From Rhodovulum euryhalinum (GTDB lineage Bacteria > Pseudomonadota > Alphaproteobacteria > Rhodobacterales > Rhodobacteraceae): a stretch of DNA of 64,000 bases. Of this stretch, positions 28,941 to 37,332 are shown piece after piece (within the stretch, counting starts at the first letter, position 1; each line of letters starts with the position of its first letter). Made by a program: the position numbers and the translations under genes. Below the pieces are notes generated by a model that worked only from the letters and a program-made list of their open reading frames with translations, did not search any database and was not told the origin of the DNA. Location: the NCBI RefSeq assembly GCF_004342445.1, contig NZ_SLWW01000004.1, positions 62,001 to 126,000 on the forward strand, read 5' to 3'.

Positions 28941-29942
28941 TCAGGGCAAGGCCGGGAAATCCGCTCTCTGATGCGGCGCGACGAGCGCGCGCAGGCCCTC
29001 GGGCTCCAAAACCTCGACCCGGTCTCCCCACTGGTAGAGATGCCACGCCATTTCCAGCCATCCCGAGGCGTGGAAGCGGACGGTGAGCGACCCGTCCGGT
29101 TCATCGGTCATCTCCTGCCGCGGATGGAAGACGAATTCGCGGGCGATCGGGGCGGCCGAGGGGGCGAAGCGCCAGGCGACCTCGCCATATTCCGCCTCGG
29201 CGTGGAACGAGCCGAAGGCGCGGGCGGCATGGGTGTCGAGGTCGAACGCCGGATCGCGCTGGAACGAGTGCGGCTCCAGCCGGGCCGCGCCGACACGGTC
29301 GAGGCGGAAATGCCGGAACCGTCCGTCGCCGCCCTTTTCGCGGGCCACCAGGTACCTGCGGATGCCCAGCAGCAGGCCGTAGGGTTCGACCAGCCGCTCC
29401 CGCGGGGCGTTGTCCCGCTCGCCGACATAGGTGATGGTCAGCATGTTGGGCGCCTTCAATGCCTCGGCGATGGTGGCGAGGATGACGGGATCGGTGCGCA
29501 CCCGCGGCCCGGGGCGCGAGGCGAAGCCATTGGCCTCCAGCACCGCCTCGGCATCGGCCTCGGCGCGGCGGGCGTGGGGGCCGGGCATGCTGGCCAGAAG
29601 GCGGTCGCGCAGCGAGGCCAGCGCTTTTTCCTCGTTACTGGCCCCGTCCCGCGCCGCGCGCCGGATCGCGATCTCGATCGCCGCAAGCTCGCTGTCGCGG
29701 ATCCCGCGGGAAAGCATCAGGCGCGCATCCTGGCCGCGGAGCGTCCAGAACTTGCGCCTTTGCTCGTCGGTGCGGGTGGCGACATTGGGAAAGCAGTCCT
29801 CCAGCGCCTTGGTCATCCGCTGGGCGGTGCGCCGGTCGACGCCGAACTCCTCCTCGATGTCCTGCAAGGCGATGCCGAGGTGACGGGCGGACGCCATCTC
29901 GGCAAGACGAAGAAGGTCGGAAGCCTTGGCGAAGGAGGACAT
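28941..29942 (-). CDS. WYL domain-containing transcriptional regulator
   Basis: 333 residues from the ATG at 29942 (MSSFAKASDLLRLAEM). An N-terminal helix-turn-helix (FGVDRRTAQRMTKALEDCFP) is followed by a WYL domain with ITYVGERDNAPRERLVEPYG and RYLVAREK, then a WCX-like C-terminus ending near 330. WYL regulators sense nucleic acid or nucleotides and often control DNA-damage or defence genes. No defence or repair operon is adjacent here, so the target is unclear. The 200 bases between it and the LysR gene hold nothing recognisable. Confidence 0.88.
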   Translation of the reverse strand: MSSFAKASDLLRLAEMASARHLGIALQDIEEEFGVDRRTAQRMTKALEDCFPNVATRTDEQRRKFWTLRGQDARLMLSRGIRDSELAAIEIAIRRAARDGASNEEKALASLRDRLLASMPGPHARRAEADAEAVLEANGFASRPGPRVRTDPVILATIAEALKAPNMLTITYVGERDNAPRERLVEPYGLLLGIRRYLVAREKGGDGRFRHFRLDRVGAARLEPHSFQRDPAFDLDTHAARAFGSFHAEAEYGEVAWRFAPSAAPIAREFVFHPRQEMTDEPDGSLTVRFHASGWLEMAWHLYQWGDRVEVLEPEGLRALVAPHQRADFPALP

Positions 29943-30261
29943 GGATACACCCCATGACAGGAACTGACACAGGGGGAGCGTAGGAATGTAGATGCGGCCT
30001 GTCGATCTGATTCCGCCCTCGAAGGATGGTATCAAGTGACGCGTTTCATGACGGTGAGGGTATTCGGCAGGCCGCACCGGACTTCGATCGGTGAAAACGC
30101 CCGGTCCTTGATCTCAATGCCGTGCCAAAATCCGCAAGGGCGCCCGTGGATCGCCGTTGTCCGTCATGGTCAAGGCTGCCCGGGCGGGGTGTTGGCCAAG
30201 TGATCACGACGCCATGGAAGCCGAACGGTGGACGTGCCAAGGGCCAGACGGTTTCGAACGC
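29943..30261. other. intergenic region without recognised gene
   Basis: About 320 bases between the WYL regulator and the 72-residue gene. Short open frames here lack consistent third-position GC and familiar motifs. It should contain the promoter of the WYL gene on its left side; I see no clear operator or terminator. Confidence 0.5.
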
Positions 30262-30480
30262 TCAATCTCCGGTGGGGGTGGCCATCTTCTTGGCCGGCTT
30301 GCCGGCTTTGGGAAGGGCTGCTTGCGCTGCCTCCTTCTCCATCCGGGCCGCGCGGAGTGTGGCCGTCTTGCTTTCGCGCGCCTCAGCTTCGGAGCGGATG
30401 ATCTCTCGCGCCGTGCGATTCGTGGTATCGGCCTTGGTCTCTTGTTTCGTCGGGCGGAAGAGGGTGTCTTTGGTGACCAT
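30262..30480 (-). CDS. small basic hypothetical protein (72 aa)
   Basis: 72 residues, MVTKDTLFRPTKQETKADTT at the start, a charged helical centre (REIIRSEAEARESKTATLRA) and a Lys/Ala/Pro tail (KAGKPAKKMATPTGD). Strong AGGAGGGA 9 bases before the ATG. The Lys-rich tail suggests a nucleic-acid or ribosome-associated protein, but I do not recognise the family. It lies behind the cold-shock gene, separated by a hairpin. Confidence 0.65.
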   Translation of the reverse strand: MVTKDTLFRPTKQETKADTTNRTAREIIRSEAEARESKTATLRAARMEKEAAQAALPKAGKPAKKMATPTGD

Positions 30481-30640
30481 GGGATCTGTCCCTCCTGCTG
30501 GGGTCGGCGGCGCGTCTGGCCTTGGCGCCGGGTTCGGGCCGTGTGCCGCGCCATGTACCCTTCTATCGCAGCCGGGCGGTTCCATCAGCAAAATACTGCG
30601 GTCCCGGGAACTGCCCTCCAAAGCAGGGGTCGTGGCAAGG

Positions 30641-30666
30641 GCAGGGCGGCAGAAATACCGCCCTGC
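30641..30666 (-). terminator. hairpin downstream of the cold-shock gene, likely terminator
   Basis: 9-bp stem GCAGGGCGG/CCGCCCTGC with an 8-base loop, 11 bases past the cold-shock stop. The following minus-strand sequence has only a weak T content, so termination may be partial. Confidence 0.55.
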
Positions 30667-30676
30667 ACGCTTGTCT

Positions 30677-30883
30677 TCAGGCGAGAACGAGGTTGGTCGC
30701 GCTTTCGCGGCCGTCCCGGCCGGACTCAACGTCGTAGGTCACTTTCTGATTGTCGGCGAGGCTGGTCAGACCCGCACGCTCGACAGCCGAGATGTGAACG
30801 AACACGTCCCTGCCGCCCGACGCGGGCTCGATGAAGCCGAAACCTTTGGTGCTGTTGAACCATTTCACGGTGCCATTGGCCAT
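30677..30883 (-). CDS. CspA-family cold-shock protein
   Basis: 68-residue OB-fold RNA chaperone. RNP1 is KGFGFIEP (13-20), RNP2 DVFVHIS (26-32); MANGTVKWFN is the family start. The ATG at 30883 was chosen accordingly; the frame is open much further upstream but without family sequence. The long leader upstream (30884 on) may carry the usual thermosensing 5' UTR, which I cannot fold here. Confidence 0.95.
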   Translation of the reverse strand: MANGTVKWFNSTKGFGFIEPASGGRDVFVHISAVERAGLTSLADNQKVTYDVESGRDGRESATNLVLA

Positions 30884-31616
30884 ATCCGTGGTCTCCTGTT
30901 CTGTCGCTGCCCGCAGCATGCGGCAGCCCGGCAAAGTCAGTCTTAATCGATCACCTGAGAGCCGGGTAAACGGAAGCAGTGGTTCGAGAGAGAATAACGT
31001 TAGCCAAACCCAAATGGGGAGTTCCGGGCGGTAATGCAAGGGGGAGGCGAAAGAAAAGGATCTGAACCCTTGCCGCAGGTGCGGAGAGCGCGCACGCTGA
31101 CCGGTGCCGAACCGGGCCTGGCGCGTTGCCTGCATGCGCCTGGCGTGCGGTTTGCCGTCGTGGAAAAGGGTGGCAGAACGGGCTGCCACTGTCCGCCGTA
31201 GCGGTACGGACCGGCCTATGCGCTTCGGCTTGCCGCCGTGGATGCCAAACCTGTCGTGCCAAAGCTGCGAGGGGGGTGGTCACGTTCCGCGGCGGGTGTG
31301 TCGTGTGCGCCGATCGTTTGCCTTTGCTCCGGCCCGGGCCGGGATGGCGCTGCGACTAAACCGGTAACGCCCGCGGGGACAGGATACTCACCACCTTGCT
31401 CAAGACGGATATGGGCCGCCGTATCCGAACGCCTTGCCCGTGTCCCCAAGGCATCAATCCGGTTCGAACTACGGCGGCCCGCCCCTGCGGGGCTCGACGC
31501 GGTGTCCGCTGCCTTCGGCTGCCCGGTGCAGAATGGCAATCTGGCCTTCGAAGGCTCGCCAGGCCCGCTCCTCCCGTCGAGACTCAAAGGTTAGCGAAAA
31601 AGGGTGAGGTCCCGAA
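30884..31616. other. long intergenic region; only a decayed AraC-like fragment recognised
   Basis: About 730 bases between the cold-shock gene and the first FNR-type box. Base composition and interrupted frames look non-coding apart from the AraC-like relic at 31418-31594. The left edge must hold the cold-shock promoter and leader. Confidence 0.5.
31418..31594 (+). pseudogene. relic of an AraC-family regulator (ligand-binding domain fragment)
   Basis: The translated fragment IRFELRRPAPAGLDAVSAAF followed by GCPV and then LAFEGSPGPLLPS matches the pattern 'F..P.PA....AAFGCPVRFG...LVFD...L..PLP' of the arabinose-binding-like domain of GntR/AraC-type regulators, from memory. There is no helix-turn-helix part after it and no start before it. 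Treated as a remnant. Confidence 0.35.
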
Positions 31617-31630
31617 TTGACGGGCGTCAA
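31617..31630. promoter_or_regulatory. FNR/FixK-type box (upstream of pair)
   Basis: TTGAC-GGGC-GTCAA, a perfect inverted repeat matching the alphaproteobacterial FnrL/FixK consensus. It lies 42 bases (four helical turns) upstream of the second box at 31659. Confidence 0.8.
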
Positions 31631-31658
31631 CGGGCGCTATTGTTTCCCGGGCTTGCCA

Positions 31659-31672
31659 TTGACGGCGGTCAA
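31659..31672. promoter_or_regulatory. FNR/FixK-type box (promoter-proximal)
   Basis: TTGAC-GGCG-GTCAA. Its centre (31665.5) is about 41 bases before a transcription start predicted from a GACAAT -10-like element at 31694-31699, the class II activation position. The host-attachment ATG follows at 31730. Confidence 0.82.
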
Positions 31673-31729
31673 TTACAGCGGGCGGCCCGTGTGGACAATC
31701 GTCGGATCGTCCGAGACAGGGGATCTGCC

Positions 31730-32185
31730 ATGCGGAACGGGCGACTGTGGATACTCGCCATGAATGCCACCCGTGCGCGCATCCTGCGCGGGGTCGACGC
31801 GTCCGGCCATGGGGCAGGGCAGGCGGAACTGGTGATGCGGACGCGCCATCGCCATCTGCGGCTGATGATGGACCGCCATCTTGCGCTTGCCGGGCCTGCG
31901 CCGTCACCGTCCAGCCGACCGCCGGGCACAGTGGATGCGCTGGCCGAGGACGAGCGCGATTTCGTCCGCCAGGTGGTGCAGGTGCTTGAGACGCACCGGC
32001 TGGCCGGGGATTTCGAGCATCTGGCAGTCTTTGCCACGCCACCGCTTCTCGGGCGGCTTCACACCGAGATGCCCGCGCGGCTGGCGGCGATCCTGATCGC
32101 AGAACGGCCCCGGTGCCTTGTCCACCTGCCCGAGGCCGAACTGTTGCAGGCCGTATGCCACGACCTCGGCGCGTCGGAACCCTGA
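31730..32185 (+). CDS. host attachment protein family (baeRF/eRF1-like fold)
   Basis: 151 residues. It starts MRNGRLWILAMNATRARILRG, the typical opening of the 'protein required for attachment to host cells' family, and ends with the HLAVFATPPLLGRLHTEMPA and HDLGASEP stretches. These proteins resemble archaeal release factor eRF1 domains; their function in bacteria is not settled. Two FNR-type boxes in front suggest induction at low oxygen. Confidence 0.8.
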   Translation: MRNGRLWILAMNATRARILRGVDASGHGAGQAELVMRTRHRHLRLMMDRHLALAGPAPSPSSRPPGTVDALAEDERDFVRQVVQVLETHRLAGDFEHLAVFATPPLLGRLHTEMPARLAAILIAERPRCLVHLPEAELLQAVCHDLGASEP

Positions 32186-32386
32186 CGGGCGCGCCTTTGT
32201 CCTGGTAGCCACTGTGGGGTGTTGCGCAGCATGAAGGGACAGTCCCCGGCGCGGCTCAGGCCAAAGGCCGAGCGCACGCTCGGTGGCATGACGATCCCCT
32301 CCGGATCTGGCCCACCCCCGAAAGCCGTCACGGCAGCGTCAATCCGGCCGTCGATCCCTCCATGCTGGCAGATTCGACCCTAGCGG

Positions 32387-33187
32387 TTAGTCCTCCCGCC
32401 CGGCATTGATGACCGTCATCGCACCCGGCTGGCCCGGCATGATGAGGTCCATGCCCTCGGACCCGGAACCGGGCAGGGCGGCGCGTTCGGCCAGCCTGTC
32501 GATGTCGAGGAAAAGGATATGCGCGGGGTCGAGAAGGCGGATGATCCCGTCCCGCTCGAGCGCCTTGAACACCCGGCAGATCGTCTCGACCGAGGTCGCC
32601 AGAAGGTCTGCCATGTCGCGCCGGGCGATGACCAGCGAGATCAACCCGGTACCGTCGGGCAGTGCCCGGTAGGGCAGGTAGGCACGGGCGCTCAGCAGGA
32701 ACGCGGCGATCCTTTCCTCGGGCCGGAGCGCGCCGATCGTCCAGGTCAGCCAGCGCAACCGTTCCAGCTTGCTAGAGTTGTGGCAATAGAGCGCCCGGCG
32801 CAGCGTGCCGTCCTCGGCCACGAGCCGGTCGAAGGCCCGGCGGTCGAACCGGCAGAGTGTGGCCTCGGTCGCGCTTTCCAACGTGTAGCCCGCCCGCCCC
32901 TCGCCCTCCTGACCGAAGAGATCGCCCGGAACCGCGAGGTTCAGGATCTGGCGCCGCCCGTCGCGGCTGTGGCGCTGGAGACGAAGGCAACCCGACAGCA
33001 CGATGCCGACCAAGGCTGCCGGTGCATCATCGTGCCAGAGTACCCGGTCTGGCGGCACGATCTCGACATGGGCGGTTTCGGCCAGCAGACGACAGGCAAC
33101 GGGTCCGATCTGGGCACAGAAACCCGTGTCCTCGAACCGCCTGCTGCCGTCCGGTGATCCGTCCGCCGTCATTCGGTCGTGCAGCAT
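32387..33187 (-). CDS. Crp/Fnr family transcriptional regulator
   Basis: 266 residues from the ATG at 33187, which follows AGAGGAGGAG; M6 (33172) is the alternative. Cyclic-nucleotide-like beta roll (LSGCLRLQRHSRDGRRQILN, PGDLFGQEGE) then the dimer helix and helix-turn-helix RRDMADLLATSVETICRVF. The recognition helix has ETICR where FNR has E..SR. The N-terminal Cys arrangement (FCAQIGPVAC) is not the FNR [4Fe-4S] pattern, so the sensed signal is unknown. Divergent from a second Crp/Fnr gene, with an FNR-type box between them. Confidence 0.88.
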   Translation of the reverse strand: MLHDRMTADGSPDGSRRFEDTGFCAQIGPVACRLLAETAHVEIVPPDRVLWHDDAPAALVGIVLSGCLRLQRHSRDGRRQILNLAVPGDLFGQEGEGRAGYTLESATEATLCRFDRRAFDRLVAEDGTLRRALYCHNSSKLERLRWLTWTIGALRPEERIAAFLLSARAYLPYRALPDGTGLISLVIARRDMADLLATSVETICRVFKALERDGIIRLLDPAHILFLDIDRLAERAALPGSGSEGMDLIMPGQPGAMTVINAGRED

Positions 33188-33319
33188 GGCCGCTCCTCCT
33201 CTTGCGGTCGCGCTACCACCCGGTCTGCCTCGGCCGTTCGCGTATCGGCAACGCAAACCCCAACCGACCGCGCGAGTCGCACGCAAGATTCAGCATGGCC
33301 GATTGTCGCTACGTGAACA

Positions 33320-33333
33320 TTGACGGTAGTCAA
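33320..33333. promoter_or_regulatory. FNR/FixK-type box between divergent Crp/Fnr regulators
   Basis: TTGAC-GGTA-GTCAA, perfect half-sites. It is 86 bases before the start of the right-hand regulator and 132 before the left-hand one, so either or both could be controlled. Confidence 0.75.
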
Positions 33334-33419
33334 TGCGCTGGGGATAGGTTCGGATACCGACGGTCGGAAAACGGGCTTCGCCCTTCCTTTCGAGACGGGA
33401 GGCGAAGAAGAGGAGGGGC

Positions 33420-34175
33420 ATGGCAAACCGCGTTTCAAGAGGATGTCTTTCCGACTCGCAGCGGGACGATGTCCGCGGGCTGCTGGGTGAAATCCTTCAT
33501 ACCCTGCCGGCCGAGCATTTGCGCGCGCTGGTGGCAATCGCCCGGCTGCGCGATATCCCCCGCGGGACCGAGGTCCTGGCCGAGGCCACCTCGGCGCAGG
33601 AGATCGGCTATCTGCTGGACGGCGCGCTGGGGATGCAGAAATGCCTGCCGGACGGTCGGACGCATATCATCGGGCTACTGGTGCCGACCGACATGTATGG
33701 CCGTCTGTTCGACGGGCCCACGGCCTATGCCATTGTTGCCCTGACCGATGCGCGGGTGCTGACCTTTTCGCGTGGCCCGTTCGAGGACATCCTGAGGACC
33801 ACCCCCGAAATCGAGCGGATGTTCCTTGTCAACGTGCTGGACGAACTTGATTCGGCGCGGGAATGGGTGCTGCTGATGGGCGGTCACAAGATCGTCGAGC
33901 GGCTGGCCTCGTTCCTGCTGATCCTGTTGCGGCGCAAGCTGCGCTCGGTCCGGCACCGCGACCCCGGTGTGCCGATGTCGGTGACGATCCCGATCCGCCG
34001 GACTGATCTTGCGCATTACCTCGGGACCACGCCGGAATCGATCAGCCGCGCCCTGCACGAATTGAACGGCGAGGGCGTGGTGCGGCTGAAGGATGCCTAC
34101 GAGATCGAGATCGCCGATCTGCCGGGGCTGGTGCGGGTGTCGGGCGCGGATTTCCTGACGGGCGGGGCGGGTTGA
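33420..34175 (+). CDS. Crp/Fnr family transcriptional regulator, FixK-like DNA specificity
   Basis: 251 residues. Effector-type beta roll (ATSAQEIGYLLDGALGMQKC, IIGLLVPTDMYGRLFDG), long dimer helix, and a helix-turn-helix RTDLAHYLGTTPESISRALH. The E-S-I-S-R recognition residues are those FNR/FixK proteins use to read TTGA(T/C) half-sites. Only two cysteines are present, so an oxygen-sensing Fe-S cluster as in FnrL is unlikely. It is a good candidate for the protein acting at the three TTGAC-N4-GTCAA boxes nearby. Convergent with the stress-protein gene. Confidence 0.88.
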   Translation: MANRVSRGCLSDSQRDDVRGLLGEILHTLPAEHLRALVAIARLRDIPRGTEVLAEATSAQEIGYLLDGALGMQKCLPDGRTHIIGLLVPTDMYGRLFDGPTAYAIVALTDARVLTFSRGPFEDILRTTPEIERMFLVNVLDELDSAREWVLLMGGHKIVERLASFLLILLRRKLRSVRHRDPGVPMSVTIPIRRTDLAHYLGTTPESISRALHELNGEGVVRLKDAYEIEIADLPGLVRVSGADFLTGGAG

Positions 34176-34186
34176 GGGCCGCGGCC

Positions 34187-34816
34187 TCAGGCGCGCAGTA
34201 CGTGGATGCAGCGTGTTGCGCCCAGCAGCGCCGCCAGGTTATGTGCCTCGACGTGCGAGAACAGCACGCTGCCCGGGCCAAGCCCGGTCCATGGCGCCCC
34301 CGCAACGGTCGGTGCGGCAAGCTGGCGTAGCGGGCGGCGGATGCGCGCTGCTGCGGCGGCGGCCAGTGGCGCAAGGTCCGGATCGGCACCGGCCGCGAGG
34401 ACGATCTCGCGCAGCGGCGATCGCAGCAGCCCGGCGGGCAGCACCAGAAGATCGCCCGGCGCGGCGAGCCCGGTCAAGGCCCCGGCCAGCCGCCCCCGGG
34501 CGCGGCGGAACCCCCAGGTAAGCGCCGTGCGGGTGGCGGCCTCGGCCAGCATCCGTTCGAACCGCGCCGCGTCGCGGGCATAGGCCGCCCCCATCCGGGC
34601 CGGGTCGAGCCCCGCCACCGGGCGCCCGGCCGGATCGACGATCCTCGCCGCGCCCGCGACGGCCAGCGCGACGCTGTCGGCATCCTCGACCAGCACGCCT
34701 TGGAGCATGGCGCCCGCCTCGGCCGCCAGCCCCTCGGCCAGCGCAAGCATCGCCTCGGCCTCGGCAAAGCAGGTGGCGGTAAGGATCACCCGTCTGGTGC
34801 TGTCCGCCGGGGTCAA
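34187..34816 (-). CDS. universal stress protein-like protein
   Basis: 209 residues from a TTG at 34816 that overlaps the Lon-like gene stop (TTGA). The fold pattern looks USP-like: RRVILTATCFAEAEAMLALA, MLQGVLVEDADSVALAV, then a helix and GDLLVLPAGLLRSPLREIVL. The sequence is Ala/Leu-rich and the ATP-binding G-x2-G-x9-G(S/T) signature is not obvious, so the assignment is moderate. Coupled translation with the protease suggests a common stress role. Confidence 0.6.
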   Translation of the reverse strand: MTPADSTRRVILTATCFAEAEAMLALAEGLAAEAGAMLQGVLVEDADSVALAVAGAARIVDPAGRPVAGLDPARMGAAYARDAARFERMLAEAATRTALTWGFRRARGRLAGALTGLAAPGDLLVLPAGLLRSPLREIVLAAGADPDLAPLAAAAAARIRRPLRQLAAPTVAGAPWTGLGPGSVLFSHVEAHNLAALLGATRCIHVLRA

Positions 34817-37251
34817 TTGCGATCCTCGGACGTATCGGGTTTCTGGCCGAACCGGCGCCGGGCCTCGGCAAAGGCGGTCAGCCGCGCCTCGACCCGGCCA
34901 TTCACGCTGTCGGCCGGAAAGGCGCCGTCCGCCCCGCGCGCGCCCGCCGGGCGGCCGGTCAGCAGCGCGATGCCCTCGTCGATGCTGGCGATCGGGATCA
35001 CCCGGAACCGGCCCCCGTCCATCGCCGCGCGCACCCGCGGGCGCAGCACCAGGTGCTTGACGTTCGCCACCGGGATCAGCACGCCCTGCCGCCCGGTCAG
35101 GCCGCGCGCCGCGCAGGTGTCGAAGAAGCCCTCGACCTTCTCGTTCACGCCGCCGATGGCCTGGACGTCGCCGAACTGGTTCACCGATCCGGTGACCGCG
35201 AAGGATTGGTCGATGGGCAGGTCGGCCAGCGCCGAGAGCAGGGCGACCAATTCGGCCGCCGACGCGCTGTCGCCCTCGACCCCGCCATAGCTCTGCTCGA
35301 AGACCACACTCGCCCACAGCGACATCGGCAGGTCCGGGGCGTAGTGCCCGGCCAGGTAGCCCGACAGGATCATCACCCCCTTGGAATGGATCGGCCCGCC
35401 GAGTTCCGCCTCGCGCTCGATGTCGACGAGCTTGCCCGCCCCCATCCGCACCCGCGCGCTGACCCGGGTGGGGCGGCCGAAGCGGGTCTTGCCGATTTCC
35501 AGGACCGACAGCGCGTTGATCTGGCCCACGCGGGCACCTTCGGTGTCGATCAGCAGCGTGGCCCGCGCGATGGCCTCCTGGCCGAGTTCCCGAAGCCGCC
35601 CTGCGCGCCGGTCGGCCGCGGCGACGGCGGTTTCGATATCGTCGCTGCGGATCGCCTCGGCCCCCGCCTTGCCCGCCCAGTGGTCGGCCTCGCGCAGGAT
35701 GTCGCCAAGCGCGGCGAGGTTCAGGGTAAAGCGTTCCGCATCTTCCGACAGCCGCAGGCTTTCGGTCAGCATCCGCGCCACCCCGTCGGCGGCGACCGGC
35801 CGCATGCCGTCCGTCCGCGCCATGGTGCCGATCAGCCGCGCGAAAAGCTGCGCGCTTTCGCCGGTGCGGGGCATCCGGTCGTCGAAATCGGCCTCGAGCT
35901 TGAACAGCCGCCCGAAATCGGGGTCGAGCGCGGCAAGCAGGTAGTAAAGCCGCCGCTCGCCCACCAGCACCACCCGCAGGCGCAGCGGCATCGGATCGGG
36001 GTCGAGCGTTTCGGTCGAGATCAGGCTGAACCGTTCACCCGCCGAATAGATCGTGACCTCGCCGCTTTTCAGGCTGCGCTTGAGGGCGTCCCAGGCCAAT
36101 GGCTCGGTCAGGATCTGCATCGCGTCGAGGATCAGGAACCCGCCATTGGCGCGGTGCAGCGCGCCCGGCCGGATCATCGTGAAATTGGTGACCAGCGCCC
36201 CCTGGTCAGAGCTGTATTCGATCCGCCCGATCAGGTTGGCGAGCGTCGGCAAACCTTCCTCGACGATCGGCGCGCCCGACGCGGTGGCGGGGTCGTGGCT
36301 GACCATCACGTTGACTGCGTAACGCTGGAATTGCGGCTTGAGGTAGTGGCGCGACGTTGCGACGGGGAAGGCGCCGGCCTGCGGGCCGTCCTCGCGGATC
36401 AGGAAGAGTTCCGCGTTGTCGATCATGTCCGCGCGCATCGCCTGCAGGTGGCCGGTGACGGCCGCATGCTCCGCAAACCGCTCCAGCGCCTCGGCAAGCG
36501 CGGCATCCACGCCTTCGCGCGCCATCGAGATGTTCAGTTCCTCGACTTCGCGGCGTTGCGCCTTCATGCCCTTTGGCAGGTCCTTCAGGATATCCTCGAG
36601 ACGGGCGCGCACCTCGTCGATCGCCGCATCCAGCCGGGCACGGTCCGCGGGGGGCAGCTTTTCGTACTCGTCGGGCGGCAGGATTTCCTCGCCCTTCCGC
36701 GGCGCAACCCCAAAGCCCATGGGGGTGCGCACGATGGCCAGGCCGCGCTCGCGCGCCATGTCGGCCAGCGCGCCCATCGCCGTTTCGTGGCGCTCGGAAT
36801 AGGTGTCCTCGATGGCCCGGCGGCGGGTCTGGTAATCCTCGGATTCAAAGATCGCGGGGATGTCGTTGGCAAGGTCGTTGACCACCTTGCGGACCGTATC
36901 GCGCAACTCGACCGCGCGGCCGGGCGGCAGTTCCATGGCCACCGGGCGGCGCGGGTCGTCAAAGCGGTTGACGTAGACACGGTCGGCGGGCAGGGGGCGG
37001 GCGGCGGCGGCCTGCTCCAGAACCTTGCGGGTGGCGCTGTGGCGCCCGGTGCCGGGGGTGCCGAGGACGTAGAGGTTGAAATCGTCGTGCGAGGTTTCGG
37101 CCGCAAGCCGCAGCGCCCCCAGCGCCCTGTCCTGCCCGGGCCAGTCCTCAAGCGGATCAAGCTCGGCGGTGGTCGCAAAGCCGAGGTCGAAGTCCTCCTG
37201 TCCCGCAAGGTCCGCGGGTGCAAGGGGCTGGCCTGTCGCGATCCTGTCCAT
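34813..37251 (-). CDS. Lon-like ATP-dependent protease (AAA_32 + Lon proteolytic domain)
   Basis: 812 residues from the ATG at 37251, preceded by TTGAGG; an ATG five codons upstream has a poorly placed ribosome site. The nucleotide-binding loop is GTPGTGRHS (64-72), with Arg70 where Walker A normally has Lys. The C-terminal Lon domain holds the Ser662/Lys705 dyad (EGDSAS; GGVNEKVEG). The insertion-rich middle (about 170-300) is typical of the LonB/C-like 'AAA_32' family. It probably degrades damaged proteins in the cytoplasm and is cotranscribed with the USP-like gene. Confidence 0.88.
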   Translation of the reverse strand: MDRIATGQPLAPADLAGQEDFDLGFATTAELDPLEDWPGQDRALGALRLAAETSHDDFNLYVLGTPGTGRHSATRKVLEQAAAARPLPADRVYVNRFDDPRRPVAMELPPGRAVELRDTVRKVVNDLANDIPAIFESEDYQTRRRAIEDTYSERHETAMGALADMARERGLAIVRTPMGFGVAPRKGEEILPPDEYEKLPPADRARLDAAIDEVRARLEDILKDLPKGMKAQRREVEELNISMAREGVDAALAEALERFAEHAAVTGHLQAMRADMIDNAELFLIREDGPQAGAFPVATSRHYLKPQFQRYAVNVMVSHDPATASGAPIVEEGLPTLANLIGRIEYSSDQGALVTNFTMIRPGALHRANGGFLILDAMQILTEPLAWDALKRSLKSGEVTIYSAGERFSLISTETLDPDPMPLRLRVVLVGERRLYYLLAALDPDFGRLFKLEADFDDRMPRTGESAQLFARLIGTMARTDGMRPVAADGVARMLTESLRLSEDAERFTLNLAALGDILREADHWAGKAGAEAIRSDDIETAVAAADRRAGRLRELGQEAIARATLLIDTEGARVGQINALSVLEIGKTRFGRPTRVSARVRMGAGKLVDIEREAELGGPIHSKGVMILSGYLAGHYAPDLPMSLWASVVFEQSYGGVEGDSASAAELVALLSALADLPIDQSFAVTGSVNQFGDVQAIGGVNEKVEGFFDTCAARGLTGRQGVLIPVANVKHLVLRPRVRAAMDGGRFRVIPIASIDEGIALLTGRPAGARGADGAFPADSVNGRVEARLTAFAEARRRFGQKPDTSEDRN

Positions 37252-37332
37252 GGGCCTCAATCGCATCCGCCGATGCGACCAGCGAACACGGTTTCGGGCC
37301 GCCGCGCAAGTCCGCCCGGCGCGCCCCCCGCG

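Noticed and set aside
31440-31500. GGTTCGAAC resembling a tRNA T-loop
   Set aside because: No pairing T-stem, no acceptor or anticodon arm around it.
32186-32386. 90-codon minus-strand frame spanning the gap after the host-attachment gene
   Set aside because: No motif, weak coding bias, and most of it overlaps the host-attachment gene.
32387-33187. Assignment of the left Crp/Fnr gene as the oxygen sensor FnrL
   Set aside because: The N-terminal cysteine spacing is not the Fe-S cluster pattern and the recognition helix deviates.
36573-37223. Arg/Pro-rich frames inside the Lon-like gene
   Set aside because: They are alternative-frame shadows without ribosome sites or homology-like sequence.
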